IMG/VR virus record: IMGVR_UViG_3300049793_000366
Span: 310,865-374,864 of that record
Length of the DNA: 64,000 bases
Source of the DNA: a virus
Strand: one strand, 5' to 3'
Below the pieces are notes generated by a model that was not told the origin of the DNA, did no database searches, and saw only the letters and a program-made list of their open reading frames with translations. The position numbers and the translations under genes were made by a program. Below are positions 46,096 to 54,885 of the stretch, piece by piece. Within the stretch, counting starts at the first letter, position 1. Each line of letters begins with the position of its first letter.

Positions 46096-46115
46096 GAAAA
46101 AAGTCCGTATATTTA
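46085..46115 (+). promoter_or_regulatory. Bacteroidota-type promoter P13
   Basis: TTG at 46085-46087, a 20-nt spacer ending AAGTCCG, and TATATTTA at 46108-46115, 33 nt before ATG 46149. Confidence 0.7.
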
Positions 46116-46148
46116 TACACTAAATTAAAAAACACTAAATTATAAAAT

Positions 46149-48959
46149 ATGATAAATTCAAAAACACAGCAAGGATCAATCTATTTTCACGGAACCAATG
46201 GTCAACTATTTAATGGTTGTGCTTATATCGAAATTGGTCAGATATTAGGTACACTATATGCTAAGATGATAGCACAAGTAGACTTAATCAACGGTGTGAT
46301 TCGAATGTCTCTTACTGATGAAACTATTTCTAAATTCTCATTAGACGAGAGTGATACAGCAAGAATAAATTCTGAGCTAAGTGATGTAGCAGATAAAGTG
46401 AATGATGGTTCTATCGAAGAAGATAGTAATCACACTACTTGGGATTTCTATGAGTCAAGCGACTGCACTCAAGATAGATATAGTGTTACTGATGTTGAAT
46501 ACACAGCTAATAAAATATTACAAGCTAATCTTGGTAATTCAAGTACACCTCCTCCGGGTTTAATGTCAACAGCAATGGGCATTCATAATCAAAGTGCTTC
46601 ACAAAATTTAAAAAATAATTTAGGTAATCCATTCTCTAAGATAGATGATATCTTAGGTCAAGATACTGAGAAGAAAACCACTGAGCGTGATGATGCAATT
46701 GATAAAGTGCGTGATGTAGCAAACACTGGTTTAAAGATTGGTAGAACCAGTAGAGGTGAATTAGCAGAAGTTGTTTTGAAGCTTTATAGCTTAGATGATT
46801 TATGCTATTCTATCCCAGGTACTCGTGTAGTAATGGTTGAAAGAAAAAAAGCAAACAATCGTGTTGGTAGTAATGAGTTCTATGTAGTTGAAGAAATTAT
46901 TGAGAACACAGAAGTATATTTAGTTTTATCAAACAGTGATGATGAAGCAACACCGCGTAAAATACTTTACTCAGATATGAGACAAGACTCAATGAACGGT
47001 ACTGCTATGCTTAAACACGAAGCATTAGAAGTAGGCGACTTGATGGATATTCATTTATTAAAAGTTGAACAAAAACCAATCAGCAAACTTATGTCATTAT
47101 TCGAAGATGAACCAAAAGAAGAAGAGATTGAAGTGAACGATACTCACTTAGATAAGTTAAATTCATTATTCGGTGACGATGATGAAACAGAAACACACGA
47201 AGAAGAGAAAGAAGAAGAACAACACGAAGAGAATGAAAGTTCTGTAAATAAAATTGATGAACTTCTTGCGGGTATCGAAGAAAAAGCAGAAGAGAAAGAA
47301 ACACACGAAGAAGAAGTAAAAGAAGAACCTAAAATATCATATGCTGCTCAGATGATTGCTGAGTCTATGAATACAATGAACGCTGATAAAATCGCTGAAT
47401 TAAAAGAGCGTATCGCAGAGAAACAAAAAGATATTAAAAAATATCAATACGAAGCTAAATTAGCTGAACAGAGAGCTAAACAATCTGAGACTGATTTAGA
47501 AGTTTTATATTCTCGTCTTGGTCAAATGGAACCTAAGAAACCAGCAAATGGTTATGGCTTCGCAGTTGGTGTAATGAATGAAGAAAATGCAAGCATGGAA
47601 GTATTAATCATACGTGCTGCTGATTCATATACACAAGATGATTTCAAAAACACAGTTATACCAGAAGACGTGAAGAAAGAATTAGCTGAGCTAGGGCTTG
47701 AAATCGCAAGTGCTGGTTTAGGTGAGTCTACATGGAAGCAACCAGGTATCGATGCTGAAACTATTGAGAAGTTAAAAAATGGCGCTCGTATTTCATTGAA
47801 AGGTATGTACAAAGCATACCACGAATTAAAACTTGACTTAACTAAAGCAGGGTTTGTTCACGATGCTAATCTTGAGTTATACATCGATAAGAAGAAAGAA
47901 GAATTATGTGCTTCTATTCAAACTGGTTCAAGTGAAATGGATAACGAAATTCGTCAATCAATCGGATTATTCGATGCTGTGAATGAAGTTGCTCCGATGG
48001 GAATGGGTGGTAACACTCAAGTGGGACCAAACACAGTAATGCCATTTGGTAATCCTTACACTACTAATCCAGTGAATGTAAACCCAAATAGTAATGGGAT
48101 GCAGATTAATCAACAAGGAACACAAACTGTGAAAACAGATGATGGCTCTCTTGAAGTAGCAGTTGGTTCATATAGCAACATCGCTGATTTAATTAATTCA
48201 TCACCTGAGTTACAGAAAGCATGGAATGACGACCAAGGTGGAATGATTTCTATCGAAGACTTCATGGATGATTCAGATAAAGAAGATATCGAATTAGCTA
48301 TTCTTATTGACCTTGGCTTTAATCAAGCAACAGGTAAGAATAACATCACTGTAACAAATACTACTGATAGTGATTGGAGAAATCATAGAGTTATTGTTAC
48401 TACAACCAATCAGTATTTCAATAAAACAAAAACAGTAGCAACAGAAGATGCGAATAAATATTCACACATCACTGATTCAACTAAGTTAGAAACTAATAGT
48501 GATTATACTACTGTTATCACTAATGATTATAGCGATGTTGAAGTATCTGAGAATTTTGATGTTAGAGTTCAACTATTAAATAAGATTAAGTCTAATAGCG
48601 AATTTACTAACGGTATCACAGAAGATAACATCAGTAACTTTGTATATGAGCTACAAGAGTTAAAAGGTTGGCCACAGATAGACCAATTCGATGGGAATGA
48701 GTGGTCTGGTGCTGAAAATTTAGACTTAGAGAACTACGAAATCGTAGAAGTGTCCAAAAATCGCGTATCTATCTCTTGTGGTGGAGATTGGCAGTCACCT
48801 GCACTTGTCCATATTGGATGTGACGAAAAGGGTAATCCAATCGTGTATAATGCTGAGTATCAGGAATATACAGATGGTATGTCGGATAGCGACATTGTGG
48901 ACGCTTTTTCAATATCCAACATTCGTGACCAAAAAATAACGGATATTTCAAAAAATTAA
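46149..48959 (+). CDS. Large linker/scaffold-type protein between MoxR and VWA genes, 936 aa
   Basis: No overall family match. An N-terminal ordered region (residues 1-110) is followed by a low-order stretch and a folded part with LCYSIPGTRVVMVERKK. Four copies of a short amphipathic motif occur: FSKIDDILGQD, ISKLMSLFEDE, LDKLNSLFGDD and VNKIDELLAGIEE (residues about 157-385), between Glu-rich linkers. A coiled coil (residues about 415-460) and a C-terminal acidic domain of about 250 residues come next. The repeats look like docking peptides. Position between the MoxR and VWA genes suggests an adaptor. Confidence 0.55.
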   Translation: MINSKTQQGSIYFHGTNGQLFNGCAYIEIGQILGTLYAKMIAQVDLINGVIRMSLTDETISKFSLDESDTARINSELSDVADKVNDGSIEEDSNHTTWDFYESSDCTQDRYSVTDVEYTANKILQANLGNSSTPPPGLMSTAMGIHNQSASQNLKNNLGNPFSKIDDILGQDTEKKTTERDDAIDKVRDVANTGLKIGRTSRGELAEVVLKLYSLDDLCYSIPGTRVVMVERKKANNRVGSNEFYVVEEIIENTEVYLVLSNSDDEATPRKILYSDMRQDSMNGTAMLKHEALEVGDLMDIHLLKVEQKPISKLMSLFEDEPKEEEIEVNDTHLDKLNSLFGDDDETETHEEEKEEEQHEENESSVNKIDELLAGIEEKAEEKETHEEEVKEEPKISYAAQMIAESMNTMNADKIAELKERIAEKQKDIKKYQYEAKLAEQRAKQSETDLEVLYSRLGQMEPKKPANGYGFAVGVMNEENASMEVLIIRAADSYTQDDFKNTVIPEDVKKELAELGLEIASAGLGESTWKQPGIDAETIEKLKNGARISLKGMYKAYHELKLDLTKAGFVHDANLELYIDKKKEELCASIQTGSSEMDNEIRQSIGLFDAVNEVAPMGMGGNTQVGPNTVMPFGNPYTTNPVNVNPNSNGMQINQQGTQTVKTDDGSLEVAVGSYSNIADLINSSPELQKAWNDDQGGMISIEDFMDDSDKEDIELAILIDLGFNQATGKNNITVTNTTDSDWRNHRVIVTTTNQYFNKTKTVATEDANKYSHITDSTKLETNSDYTTVITNDYSDVEVSENFDVRVQLLNKIKSNSEFTNGITEDNISNFVYELQELKGWPQIDQFDGNEWSGAENLDLENYEIVEVSKNRVSISCGGDWQSPALVHIGCDEKGNPIVYNAEYQEYTDGMSDSDIVDAFSISNIRDQKITDISKN

Positions 48960-48969
48960 CGAAACTTCC

Positions 48970-49000
48970 TTGCACAATCGGATAAAATAACTTATATTTG
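48970..49000 (+). promoter_or_regulatory. Bacteroidota-type promoter P14 (VWA gene)
   Basis: TTG at 48970-48972, a 20-nt spacer and TATATTTG at 48993-49000, 19 nt before ATG 49020. Confidence 0.75.
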
Positions 49001-49019
49001 TAACAAATAAAAAAACACT

Positions 49020-50585
49020 ATGATAGTAAAAGACATACACGAGAAATTATTAGCTGGTATTCAGCAAATGTTAATTGATTTAAAAGTTAATTTACCGTAC
49101 TACGGTGAGTTTAACCTCTTCGTTAACTTTCACGAACAAGAGAGTGTGGGTACTTGTGGAGTAAACGTATCAGCTAAAGGTATGAACTTCTATTACAACC
49201 CAAAGTTTTTAGATAAGCTTTCTCAGAAAGAAGTTAACTTCATCACTCTTCACGAAGATTTCCACTTACTATTTAATCACCCTCGTCGTACTGTAACCGG
49301 ACAGTACAATCCGAAGCTTGCGAATATCGCTCAAGATATGATTATCAATCATATCATCTGGGAAGATATCAACCACGACTTCGTTGAAATTCCTAAAGAC
49401 GATAAAGGTAAGAACATGGCTTTGTTCGTACCAAAAGAATATCAAGATAAATTAATCTTTGAACCATTATACGAGTGGTTGAAAGATAAGAAAGAAGAAC
49501 ACGACAAGAAGAAAAAGTGCGATAGCAACTGTAAGTCTTGTAATGGTTCTGGTAAGCAACAACAGCAACAGGGTCAAGGACAAGGTCAACAAAACCAACA
49601 AGGTCAAGGACAGCAGGGACAAGGACAAGGTCAGGGTCAAGATGGCCAAGACCCACAAAATGGTCAAGGTCAAGGTCAAGGACAGGGCGAAGGTCAAGGT
49701 GATGGTCAAGGTGATGGTCAACACAATCATAACCAAAATCAAAGCCAAGGTGGTGGTGGAGGTACTCAACAACCATGCCCAGACTGTAATGGTTCTGGTC
49801 AAGGTGAGACTGATAGCTCTGGTAAACCATCTTACGGTCCTTACGGTAAAAACCCTAAGAACGAAAAAGGAAATATGGACACTCACTCTTTAGAGTCTAT
49901 CTTTGACTCTATGGATAACAATGATGGTCAATATCTTGATAATCACATGGTAGACGAAATTCCTGAGGAATTGCGTGAGACAATGGTGAAAGACATCATG
50001 GAACGTCTTGCCGCTCGTGGTCTTGCTTCCGGTAACATGGAGACAACTCTTAACAAGCTTCGTAAGCAACGTAAAGATTACTTACGTGAGATTAAACGTT
50101 CTATCTCAAGTGTAATCTTTGGTACTACTAAACAAAGAACTATCACTAAGCCTAACCGCCGTGGTATCTCTGGTCTGAAAGGTAACCGTAAGGTTAAAAC
50201 TAAGATTAACTGTATTCTTGATACATCAGGATCTATGGGTGGTACATTTGAGAAAGTACTTTCTTACATCTACCGTAACGATATCGAGGTAAACTTGATT
50301 GAAGCTGATACTGATGTAAAATGGATTCAAACCATTAAGAACAAACGTAAGCTTGCTTCTTTACCTATCAAGGGACTTGGTGGTACGGTTTTACAACCAG
50401 CTATCAACTTAGTAGCAGAGCGATTCAATGAGTTCAACACAGTTGTATTAACTGATGGTTACTGCGATAGTTTAGACTTATCAAAAATCAAAGGTCGAGT
50501 GCTTATGATTTCAATTGGAACTAAAGTACCAATCACTAAGACGAATGGTAAAGTCAAACAAATACAAGTTGACCCAACCCAATAA
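49020..50585 (+). CDS. VWA-domain metallopeptidase-like protein (DUF2201 type)
   Basis: N-terminal zincin motif LHEDFHLLFNHP (HExxH, residues about 77-88), a middle zone with two DnaJ-like motifs CKSCNGSG and CPDCNGSG separated by about 75 residues of Gln/Gly repeats, and a C-terminal VWA domain with MIDAS ILDTSGSMGG (residues about 400-409). This order (metallopeptidase-like then VWA) is typical of proteins paired with MoxR ATPases. The MoxR gene lies at 44159. Substrate unknown. Confidence 0.85.
   Translation: MIVKDIHEKLLAGIQQMLIDLKVNLPYYGEFNLFVNFHEQESVGTCGVNVSAKGMNFYYNPKFLDKLSQKEVNFITLHEDFHLLFNHPRRTVTGQYNPKLANIAQDMIINHIIWEDINHDFVEIPKDDKGKNMALFVPKEYQDKLIFEPLYEWLKDKKEEHDKKKKCDSNCKSCNGSGKQQQQQGQGQGQQNQQGQGQQGQGQGQGQDGQDPQNGQGQGQGQGEGQGDGQGDGQHNHNQNQSQGGGGGTQQPCPDCNGSGQGETDSSGKPSYGPYGKNPKNEKGNMDTHSLESIFDSMDNNDGQYLDNHMVDEIPEELRETMVKDIMERLAARGLASGNMETTLNKLRKQRKDYLREIKRSISSVIFGTTKQRTITKPNRRGISGLKGNRKVKTKINCILDTSGSMGGTFEKVLSYIYRNDIEVNLIEADTDVKWIQTIKNKRKLASLPIKGLGGTVLQPAINLVAERFNEFNTVVLTDGYCDSLDLSKIKGRVLMISIGTKVPITKTNGKVKQIQVDPTQ
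49553..49755 (+). repeat. Gln/Gly low-complexity repeat inside the VWA gene
   Basis: Imperfect repeats of GGTCAA and GGACAA encode QGQGQ-type sequence between two CxxCxGxG halves. Such DNA repeats are prone to length change. Confidence 0.8.
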
Positions 50586-50590
50586 TAACA

Positions 50591-50616
50591 AGCCCTCTTA
50601 ACGGAGGGCTTTTTTT
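50591..50616 (+). terminator. Intrinsic terminator after the VWA gene
   Basis: AGCCCTC, loop TTAACG, GAGGGCT and a T-tract of seven. Confidence 0.9.
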
Positions 50617-50632
50617 CTTCTTTCATTTTCAC

Positions 50633-50953
50633 ATGATAGCAATCAAAGCAAAGTTTATAGGTAGCGATAGTCTTGGGTTTAAACATGGCTATGACTATGA
50701 TTTACATATACGACCAATACAACTCGTAGCGAATGATGTTAATGCTATGAGCATACAACCATTTCCGTTAAACAAAGCTCAAGCTTGTGAATATCAAAGC
50801 TGGAATTCATTCACAAAAAATTGGAAAGTCACTGATGTAAACGAAGCCGATTTAGCAGAGGGTGTTAAGATTTTTAAAAGTACTTATCATTCAATATTTG
50901 AAAATCTAAAATCGGAAATAAGAAACCTCAAAATAATTAGGATAATTGATTAA
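50633..50953 (+). CDS. Unknown protein, 106 aa
   Basis: Begins MIAIKAKFIGSDSLGFKHGY, a small beta domain like those of other phage accessory proteins, then a helix. Unknown role. Confidence 0.5.
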   Translation: MIAIKAKFIGSDSLGFKHGYDYDLHIRPIQLVANDVNAMSIQPFPLNKAQACEYQSWNSFTKNWKVTDVNEADLAEGVKIFKSTYHSIFENLKSEIRNLKIIRIID

Positions 50954-50968
50954 TTGTCCGTATATTTA
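50937..50968 (+). promoter_or_regulatory. Bacteroidota-type promoter P15
   Basis: TTAG at 50937-50940, a 20-nt spacer ending AATTGTCCG, and TATATTTA at 50961-50968; ATG 50974 follows after 5 nt. Confidence 0.6.
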
Positions 50969-50973
50969 TTAAC

Positions 50974-52104
50974 ATGGATATCAAGAAAACATTTATAAAG
51001 CTTACTTCTAAAACGTATCCGTACGGCACTGAGGATCAATTATTGAGCTTCTTACCTAAAGACATCAAGATAGATGAACACGGTAATTACTATACCAAGA
51101 TTGGTAAAGACAGTAAAACTATTTTTGCTTGTCACTTAGATACAGCGTGTAAAGAAGAAGTTAAAGTAAAACATATTTTCAGAAACAACTTCATTGAGAC
51201 AGATGGTAAATCTATTCTCGGTGCTGATGATAAAGCTGGTGTAACAATATTACTTTGGTTACATAAACACAAAGTACCAGGTACATACTATTTCTTCATT
51301 GGTGAAGAAGTTGGTTGTATTGGTTCGGGTCAAGCATCTAAAGATGTAAAGCAATTTAAAAAGTATGACAGAATCATTTCATTTGATAGAAAAGATACTT
51401 GTTCTGTAATTACTCACCAATCTTGGTCTCGTAGCTGTTCAGACGCATTTGCTGACGGTTTAATAAACGAACTTAAAAAAGGTGACTTACATCTTAAGAA
51501 AGATGATGGTGGTGTTTACACCGACTCTGCTGAGTTTGTAAATGTTATTCCTGAGTGTACTAACTTATCTGTTGGTTATTATTCAGAACACACACATAAC
51601 GAAAGACAAGATATAGTTTTCTTAGAAAAATTATGTCACGCTCTATTACTCGTTGATTGGGAATCATTACCAACTGAAAGAGATCCTAAGAAAACAGAAT
51701 ACAAATCATATGCTAACGATGATTATGAATATGGTTATGGTTGGGGTGGTAGCTATCACACAACCGCTAATAAAAACTCTTCTGGTTTCAACGAAGGTTA
51801 TGGTTTAGAAGACTTCTCTGTTGACCCATATACATTCAACGTAACTAAAAAAACAAGACGCTCTACCAAAAAGAAAAAAGGTGATGATGATTTCTTCATC
51901 AATGATAGAGACTTTTTCGAACCATTAAGTGATAATGATTATGTCGTACCGGCTAAGAAATTTCACTATGGTATTTTGAAAGAAATTTACTTCGATGATA
52001 GATTAACTGAAGAAGAAATATCTATCGTTAAAGAACAATACTTAGATATGGAAAATCCAGATGATGTAGCCTTTGCTAACCATTTAGATTTAATTCGTAG
52101 ATAA
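50974..52104 (+). CDS. M20/M28-like zinc metallopeptidase with unusual C-terminus
   Basis: Co-catalytic zinc site residues in order: FACHLDTA (His, Asp), LGADDKAGV (bridging Asp), FIGEEVGCIGS (general base Glu-Glu), ISFDRKD and YYSEHTHNE (last His). Residues 1-235 form the peptidase. From about 245 a Gly/Tyr-rich and then Lys-rich segment (KKTRRSTKKKKGDDDF) leads to a helical end. It is likely an aminopeptidase or amidase of small substrates. Phage copies of this family are uncommon. Confidence 0.8.
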   Translation: MDIKKTFIKLTSKTYPYGTEDQLLSFLPKDIKIDEHGNYYTKIGKDSKTIFACHLDTACKEEVKVKHIFRNNFIETDGKSILGADDKAGVTILLWLHKHKVPGTYYFFIGEEVGCIGSGQASKDVKQFKKYDRIISFDRKDTCSVITHQSWSRSCSDAFADGLINELKKGDLHLKKDDGGVYTDSAEFVNVIPECTNLSVGYYSEHTHNERQDIVFLEKLCHALLLVDWESLPTERDPKKTEYKSYANDDYEYGYGWGGSYHTTANKNSSGFNEGYGLEDFSVDPYTFNVTKKTRRSTKKKKGDDDFFINDRDFFEPLSDNDYVVPAKKFHYGILKEIYFDDRLTEEEISIVKEQYLDMENPDDVAFANHLDLIRR

Positions 52105-52105
52105 A

Positions 52106-52459
52106 ATGTTTGAGAGACTAAATATATTTTCCAATAAAACAATTTTTGATTTAGTTCAATCATTGAAGGACTATGATGTTGATTTTAGTATCAACATGAA
52201 TCTTGTTCAAGTTTCGTCCACAAATATACCCAAAGATAAAATAATTTTATATTCCAAACTAGTTGATAGACAGGTAGCTAAGTATGAATTTAGTTTTAGA
52301 AAGGAATCTTTCGACAACAATAGCACGATAAAAATATATCATGAACTGAACGTGTTATTGAAAAAGCTAAAATCTATTGGTTGCGATGCGGAAATCTCAG
52401 AAAACGATAAATTAATTATTGTTCTTGCGATTCCTGTAGATGTCGATAATTTGGTTTGA
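52106..52459 (+). CDS. Unknown protein, 117 aa
   Basis: Starts 1 nt after the peptidase gene. Alternating strands and helices with a basic/acidic mix. It converges on the small gene at 52412 with a 48-nt overlap. Unknown. Confidence 0.5.
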   Translation: MFERLNIFSNKTIFDLVQSLKDYDVDFSINMNLVQVSSTNIPKDKIILYSKLVDRQVAKYEFSFRKESFDNNSTIKIYHELNVLLKKLKSIGCDAEISENDKLIIVLAIPVDVDNLV

Positions 52460-52642
52460 TTTAATCTTCTGCTCAGGAGCATTCCAAATTTTGGATTCCT
52501 TGATGTTATGAGAGACGGTGATATATCCACCTTTCTTGCTTAATATCTTCACAGGGGTTATCATATCGTTATACCAGTACTTTATTAGTACAATAGCACC
52601 TACTTCATGACGAAATGAATTAAACTCTAATATTAACCTCAT
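52412..52642 (-). CDS. Small beta protein, 76 aa
   Basis: Start at ATG 52642 (MRLILEFNSFRHEVGAIVLI). The long frame beyond it is antisense to the neighbouring gene. The middle (GAIVLIKYWYNDMITPVKIL) resembles an SH3/KOW-type barrel. Divergent from SCM paralog 3 over a shared TATATATTAA element. Confidence 0.5.
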   Translation of the reverse strand: MRLILEFNSFRHEVGAIVLIKYWYNDMITPVKILSKKGGYITVSHNIKESKIWNAPEQKIKSNQIIDIYRNRKNNN

Positions 52643-52645
52643 AGC

Positions 52646-52656
52646 ATATATATTAA
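52646..52656. promoter_or_regulatory. Shared ATATATATTAA element between divergent genes
   Basis: On the minus strand TTAATATATAT ends 3 nt before the ATG at 52642. On the plus strand the TATATA core lies next to the ATG at 52656. Confidence 0.45.
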
Positions 52657-53732
52657 TGATGAAACTCCAAATTGACAACAATTTCAAAAAATTTTTAGAA
52701 GTAAACGCAAATAGAAGCATAATCTGTGCTTTACTGAGCCACGGCGGTCCGGAATATCTCAATTTAAATGATTTTAACTGGATTAGGAAGTCGATTGTAA
52801 AAGATGATATGGTTTCATACCTACCATTAAAGAAATACGAGCAGTACAAGAATGAACCAGGATTCGAACCATTCGATGGTTATGGTAGAATGCAAGTAAA
52901 AGCTGGTAAGTTCGTGAATAAGATTCTAAAGCCGAATACATTTACTGAATTTAAAATTAATGATGTTGAAATTGAAAAGTTTGTCAATCTATTAAAGTCA
53001 GATTCATATAAATACGAAAACTGCAAATTGGAAATTGTAGAAGGGTCTGATATAAATAAATATTATTCAGAGAATACATACTTCATCGATGATACATCGA
53101 ATCAAAGAGGTACATTGTGGTCTTCTTGTATGAGACATACACATATGCACGAGTTATTCAACATCTATCGCGATAGTGCTAAGATGTTGGTTCTATTCAC
53201 ACCAGAGAAAACAGTTAGAGGCAGAGCTTTATTATGGGATGCGTTTAATCCTATTACCAATGTTACTTATAAGGTAATGGATAGAATCTATCACTATGAC
53301 GAATCTGACACTGAGCTATTCTTAAAATGGGCAAATGAAAATGGTTACATAACCAAATCACATCAAGATGCACATAACTATAACCTATTTGATGTAAATG
53401 GTGTCAGTACGCCACTTGAACTACAAGTTAATCTACCAGTTGGTAGTTACGAGTTCTACCCGTATTTAGATACGTTTAAATTCTTTTGTTCAAATCTTAA
53501 GTGTGTTAGAAATTTCAATCGCTTAGGTCAAACCTATTGTTTAATACAAACAAATGGTACGGCACAAGAAAGTTGTCCTTCCGAAGAAGAGGGAATCGAT
53601 GAAAATTACACATATGATTATGAACCGAGTGCTGCTTACGATGATGAATTAGAATTAGTCGAAGAGGCTCCATCAGAACCAATCACAATTCAAATGACAC
53701 TCGATAACCTTAGCGATATGATAGAGATATAA
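52656..53732 (+). CDS. SCM-motif paralog 3, 358 aa
   Basis: The same core as 17445 and 22268: MVSYLPLKKY, MQVKAGKFVNKIL, VEGSDINKYY, LWSSCMRHTHMH (residues about 152-163), RGRALLWDA, KVMDRIYHY and EFYPYLDTFKFF. The N-terminus MMKLQIDNNFKKFLEV has the MK...F pattern and a looser F-x-x-F-L-E site, so it may also be capsid targeted. Acidic C-terminal tail. Function unknown. Confidence 0.6.
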   Translation: MMKLQIDNNFKKFLEVNANRSIICALLSHGGPEYLNLNDFNWIRKSIVKDDMVSYLPLKKYEQYKNEPGFEPFDGYGRMQVKAGKFVNKILKPNTFTEFKINDVEIEKFVNLLKSDSYKYENCKLEIVEGSDINKYYSENTYFIDDTSNQRGTLWSSCMRHTHMHELFNIYRDSAKMLVLFTPEKTVRGRALLWDAFNPITNVTYKVMDRIYHYDESDTELFLKWANENGYITKSHQDAHNYNLFDVNGVSTPLELQVNLPVGSYEFYPYLDTFKFFCSNLKCVRNFNRLGQTYCLIQTNGTAQESCPSEEEGIDENYTYDYEPSAAYDDELELVEEAPSEPITIQMTLDNLSDMIEI

Positions 53733-53734
53733 AA

Positions 53735-54493
53735 TTAAATTTTATATCTCTTCATTACCTCAATTAGAAATGGATCTCTAACGATATCATCTTCGGTGAA
53801 TTGCATAAATTCAATACCAGATATACCTTGAAATCTATTAAAAGCATCTTCCAAACCAGATTTATCACTTTTACTAAGCTTTAAGTCTGACTGCTCTATA
53901 TCACCCATTATAATCAATTTGGTGCCTTCTCCCATACGAGAGATGAATAACTTCATCTCATCTATTGTGCAGTTCTGAGCCTCGTCTAAAACGCAAATAC
54001 AACCAAGTGGGTTACCTTCATCATCATAGTGGCCAAATGTATTACCTCTTAAATAGTTTAAGGGTACTTCTTTAACCAATTCATTACTCTTAAAATAAGT
54101 AACACTTTCTGAGCCAGCTAATTTTTTAAGGTTAGCCCAAAATGAGAACATATAGGGACTTAATTTCTCTTCTAATGTACCAGGTAAATGACCCATAGTT
54201 TTAGCAGCTTCAATTGAAGGTTTTGTTATGATGATTTGGTTTATTTTAAACTTATCATCCTTTAGCATTTTCAGAGCAGCCATCAAAGCAATATAAGTCT
54301 TACCTGTACCAGGCGCACCAGCGATAAACGTGATCCTACTTGATATGATTTTAGTAAATAATTCTTTTTGTTTTTGATTTTTAAACTTCGACTGAAATGT
54401 AAATGTTTTGTCTACTTTTTTATCAGCTTTTTTACCGTGTTCACCTGAATCCTCATTGGATTTCTTCTTGTGATTTTGACGTGGTTTGGTCAT
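53735..54493 (-). CDS. phoH: PhoH-like ATPase
   Basis: Walker A FIAGAPGTGKTYIAL (residues about 54-68), then IIITKPSIEAAKTMGHLPGT, Walker B ICVLDEAQNCT and GDIEQSDL, all as in the PhoH P-loop family. Lysine-rich N-terminus of about 30 residues. 252 aa. PhoH proteins are probably RNA or DNA helicase-like ATPases and are common in T4-like phages. The upstream TCAATATATAC element lies on the same strand. Confidence 0.93.
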   Translation of the reverse strand: MTKPRQNHKKKSNEDSGEHGKKADKKVDKTFTFQSKFKNQKQKELFTKIISSRITFIAGAPGTGKTYIALMAALKMLKDDKFKINQIIITKPSIEAAKTMGHLPGTLEEKLSPYMFSFWANLKKLAGSESVTYFKSNELVKEVPLNYLRGNTFGHYDDEGNPLGCICVLDEAQNCTIDEMKLFISRMGEGTKLIIMGDIEQSDLKLSKSDKSGLEDAFNRFQGISGIEFMQFTEDDIVRDPFLIEVMKRYKI

Positions 54494-54623
54494 GTAATCG
54501 GTTTTTTTTTAATTCCTAAAAAAGAATATAAAGTATATATTGATTTCCTGCTTCTTTATTGGTATATATGAAAAACCTCATCACAATCTGTTTTATATAT
54601 ACTCTAAAATGTAATGCACACCA

Positions 54624-54839
54624 ATGAAAGACAGGGAAGCACTGATATATGACCTAATTTTTTCCGAAAAAACTGACTATGAAATTAACGTGGCAGAATA
54701 CATTGTGGATATTTATAAATACGATTATTTTATTTCAGATATAAAGAAAATACTTAAAAAGTCAAAAGTTTCAATACTTTCAGATAAAATCGACCTTGAA
54801 CCTAAAAAAGTTATGTGGAAAATCAAGGTTAAAAAGTAA
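54624..54839 (+). CDS. Small protein, 71 aa
   Basis: Helical, acidic then basic (ISDIKKILKKSKVSIL). A TTATATATACT element lies 30 nt upstream. Unknown role, next to the large adhesin-type gene. Confidence 0.5.
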   Translation: MKDREALIYDLIFSEKTDYEINVAEYIVDIYKYDYFISDIKKILKKSKVSILSDKIDLEPKKVMWKIKVKK

Positions 54840-54854
54840 GCATAGACGAACATT

Positions 54855-54865
54855 TTAATATATAC
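54855..54865 (+). promoter_or_regulatory. TTAATATATAC element before the 1693-aa gene
   Basis: TTAATATATAC lies 20 nt before ATG 54886, the cleanest spacing of this class for a normal short leader. Confidence 0.55.
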
Positions 54866-54885
54866 TTCAAAGTTAATAAATTAGA

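Noticed and set aside
49467-49886. Minus-strand Leu/Thr-rich ORF antisense to the QG repeat
   Set aside because: It is a by-product of the GGTCAA-type repeats on the plus strand and has no start context.
52643-52849. Upstream extension of the small minus-strand gene
   Set aside because: The extension is antisense to SCM paralog 3 and has no protein-like character; the ATG at 52642 fits the shared promoter element.
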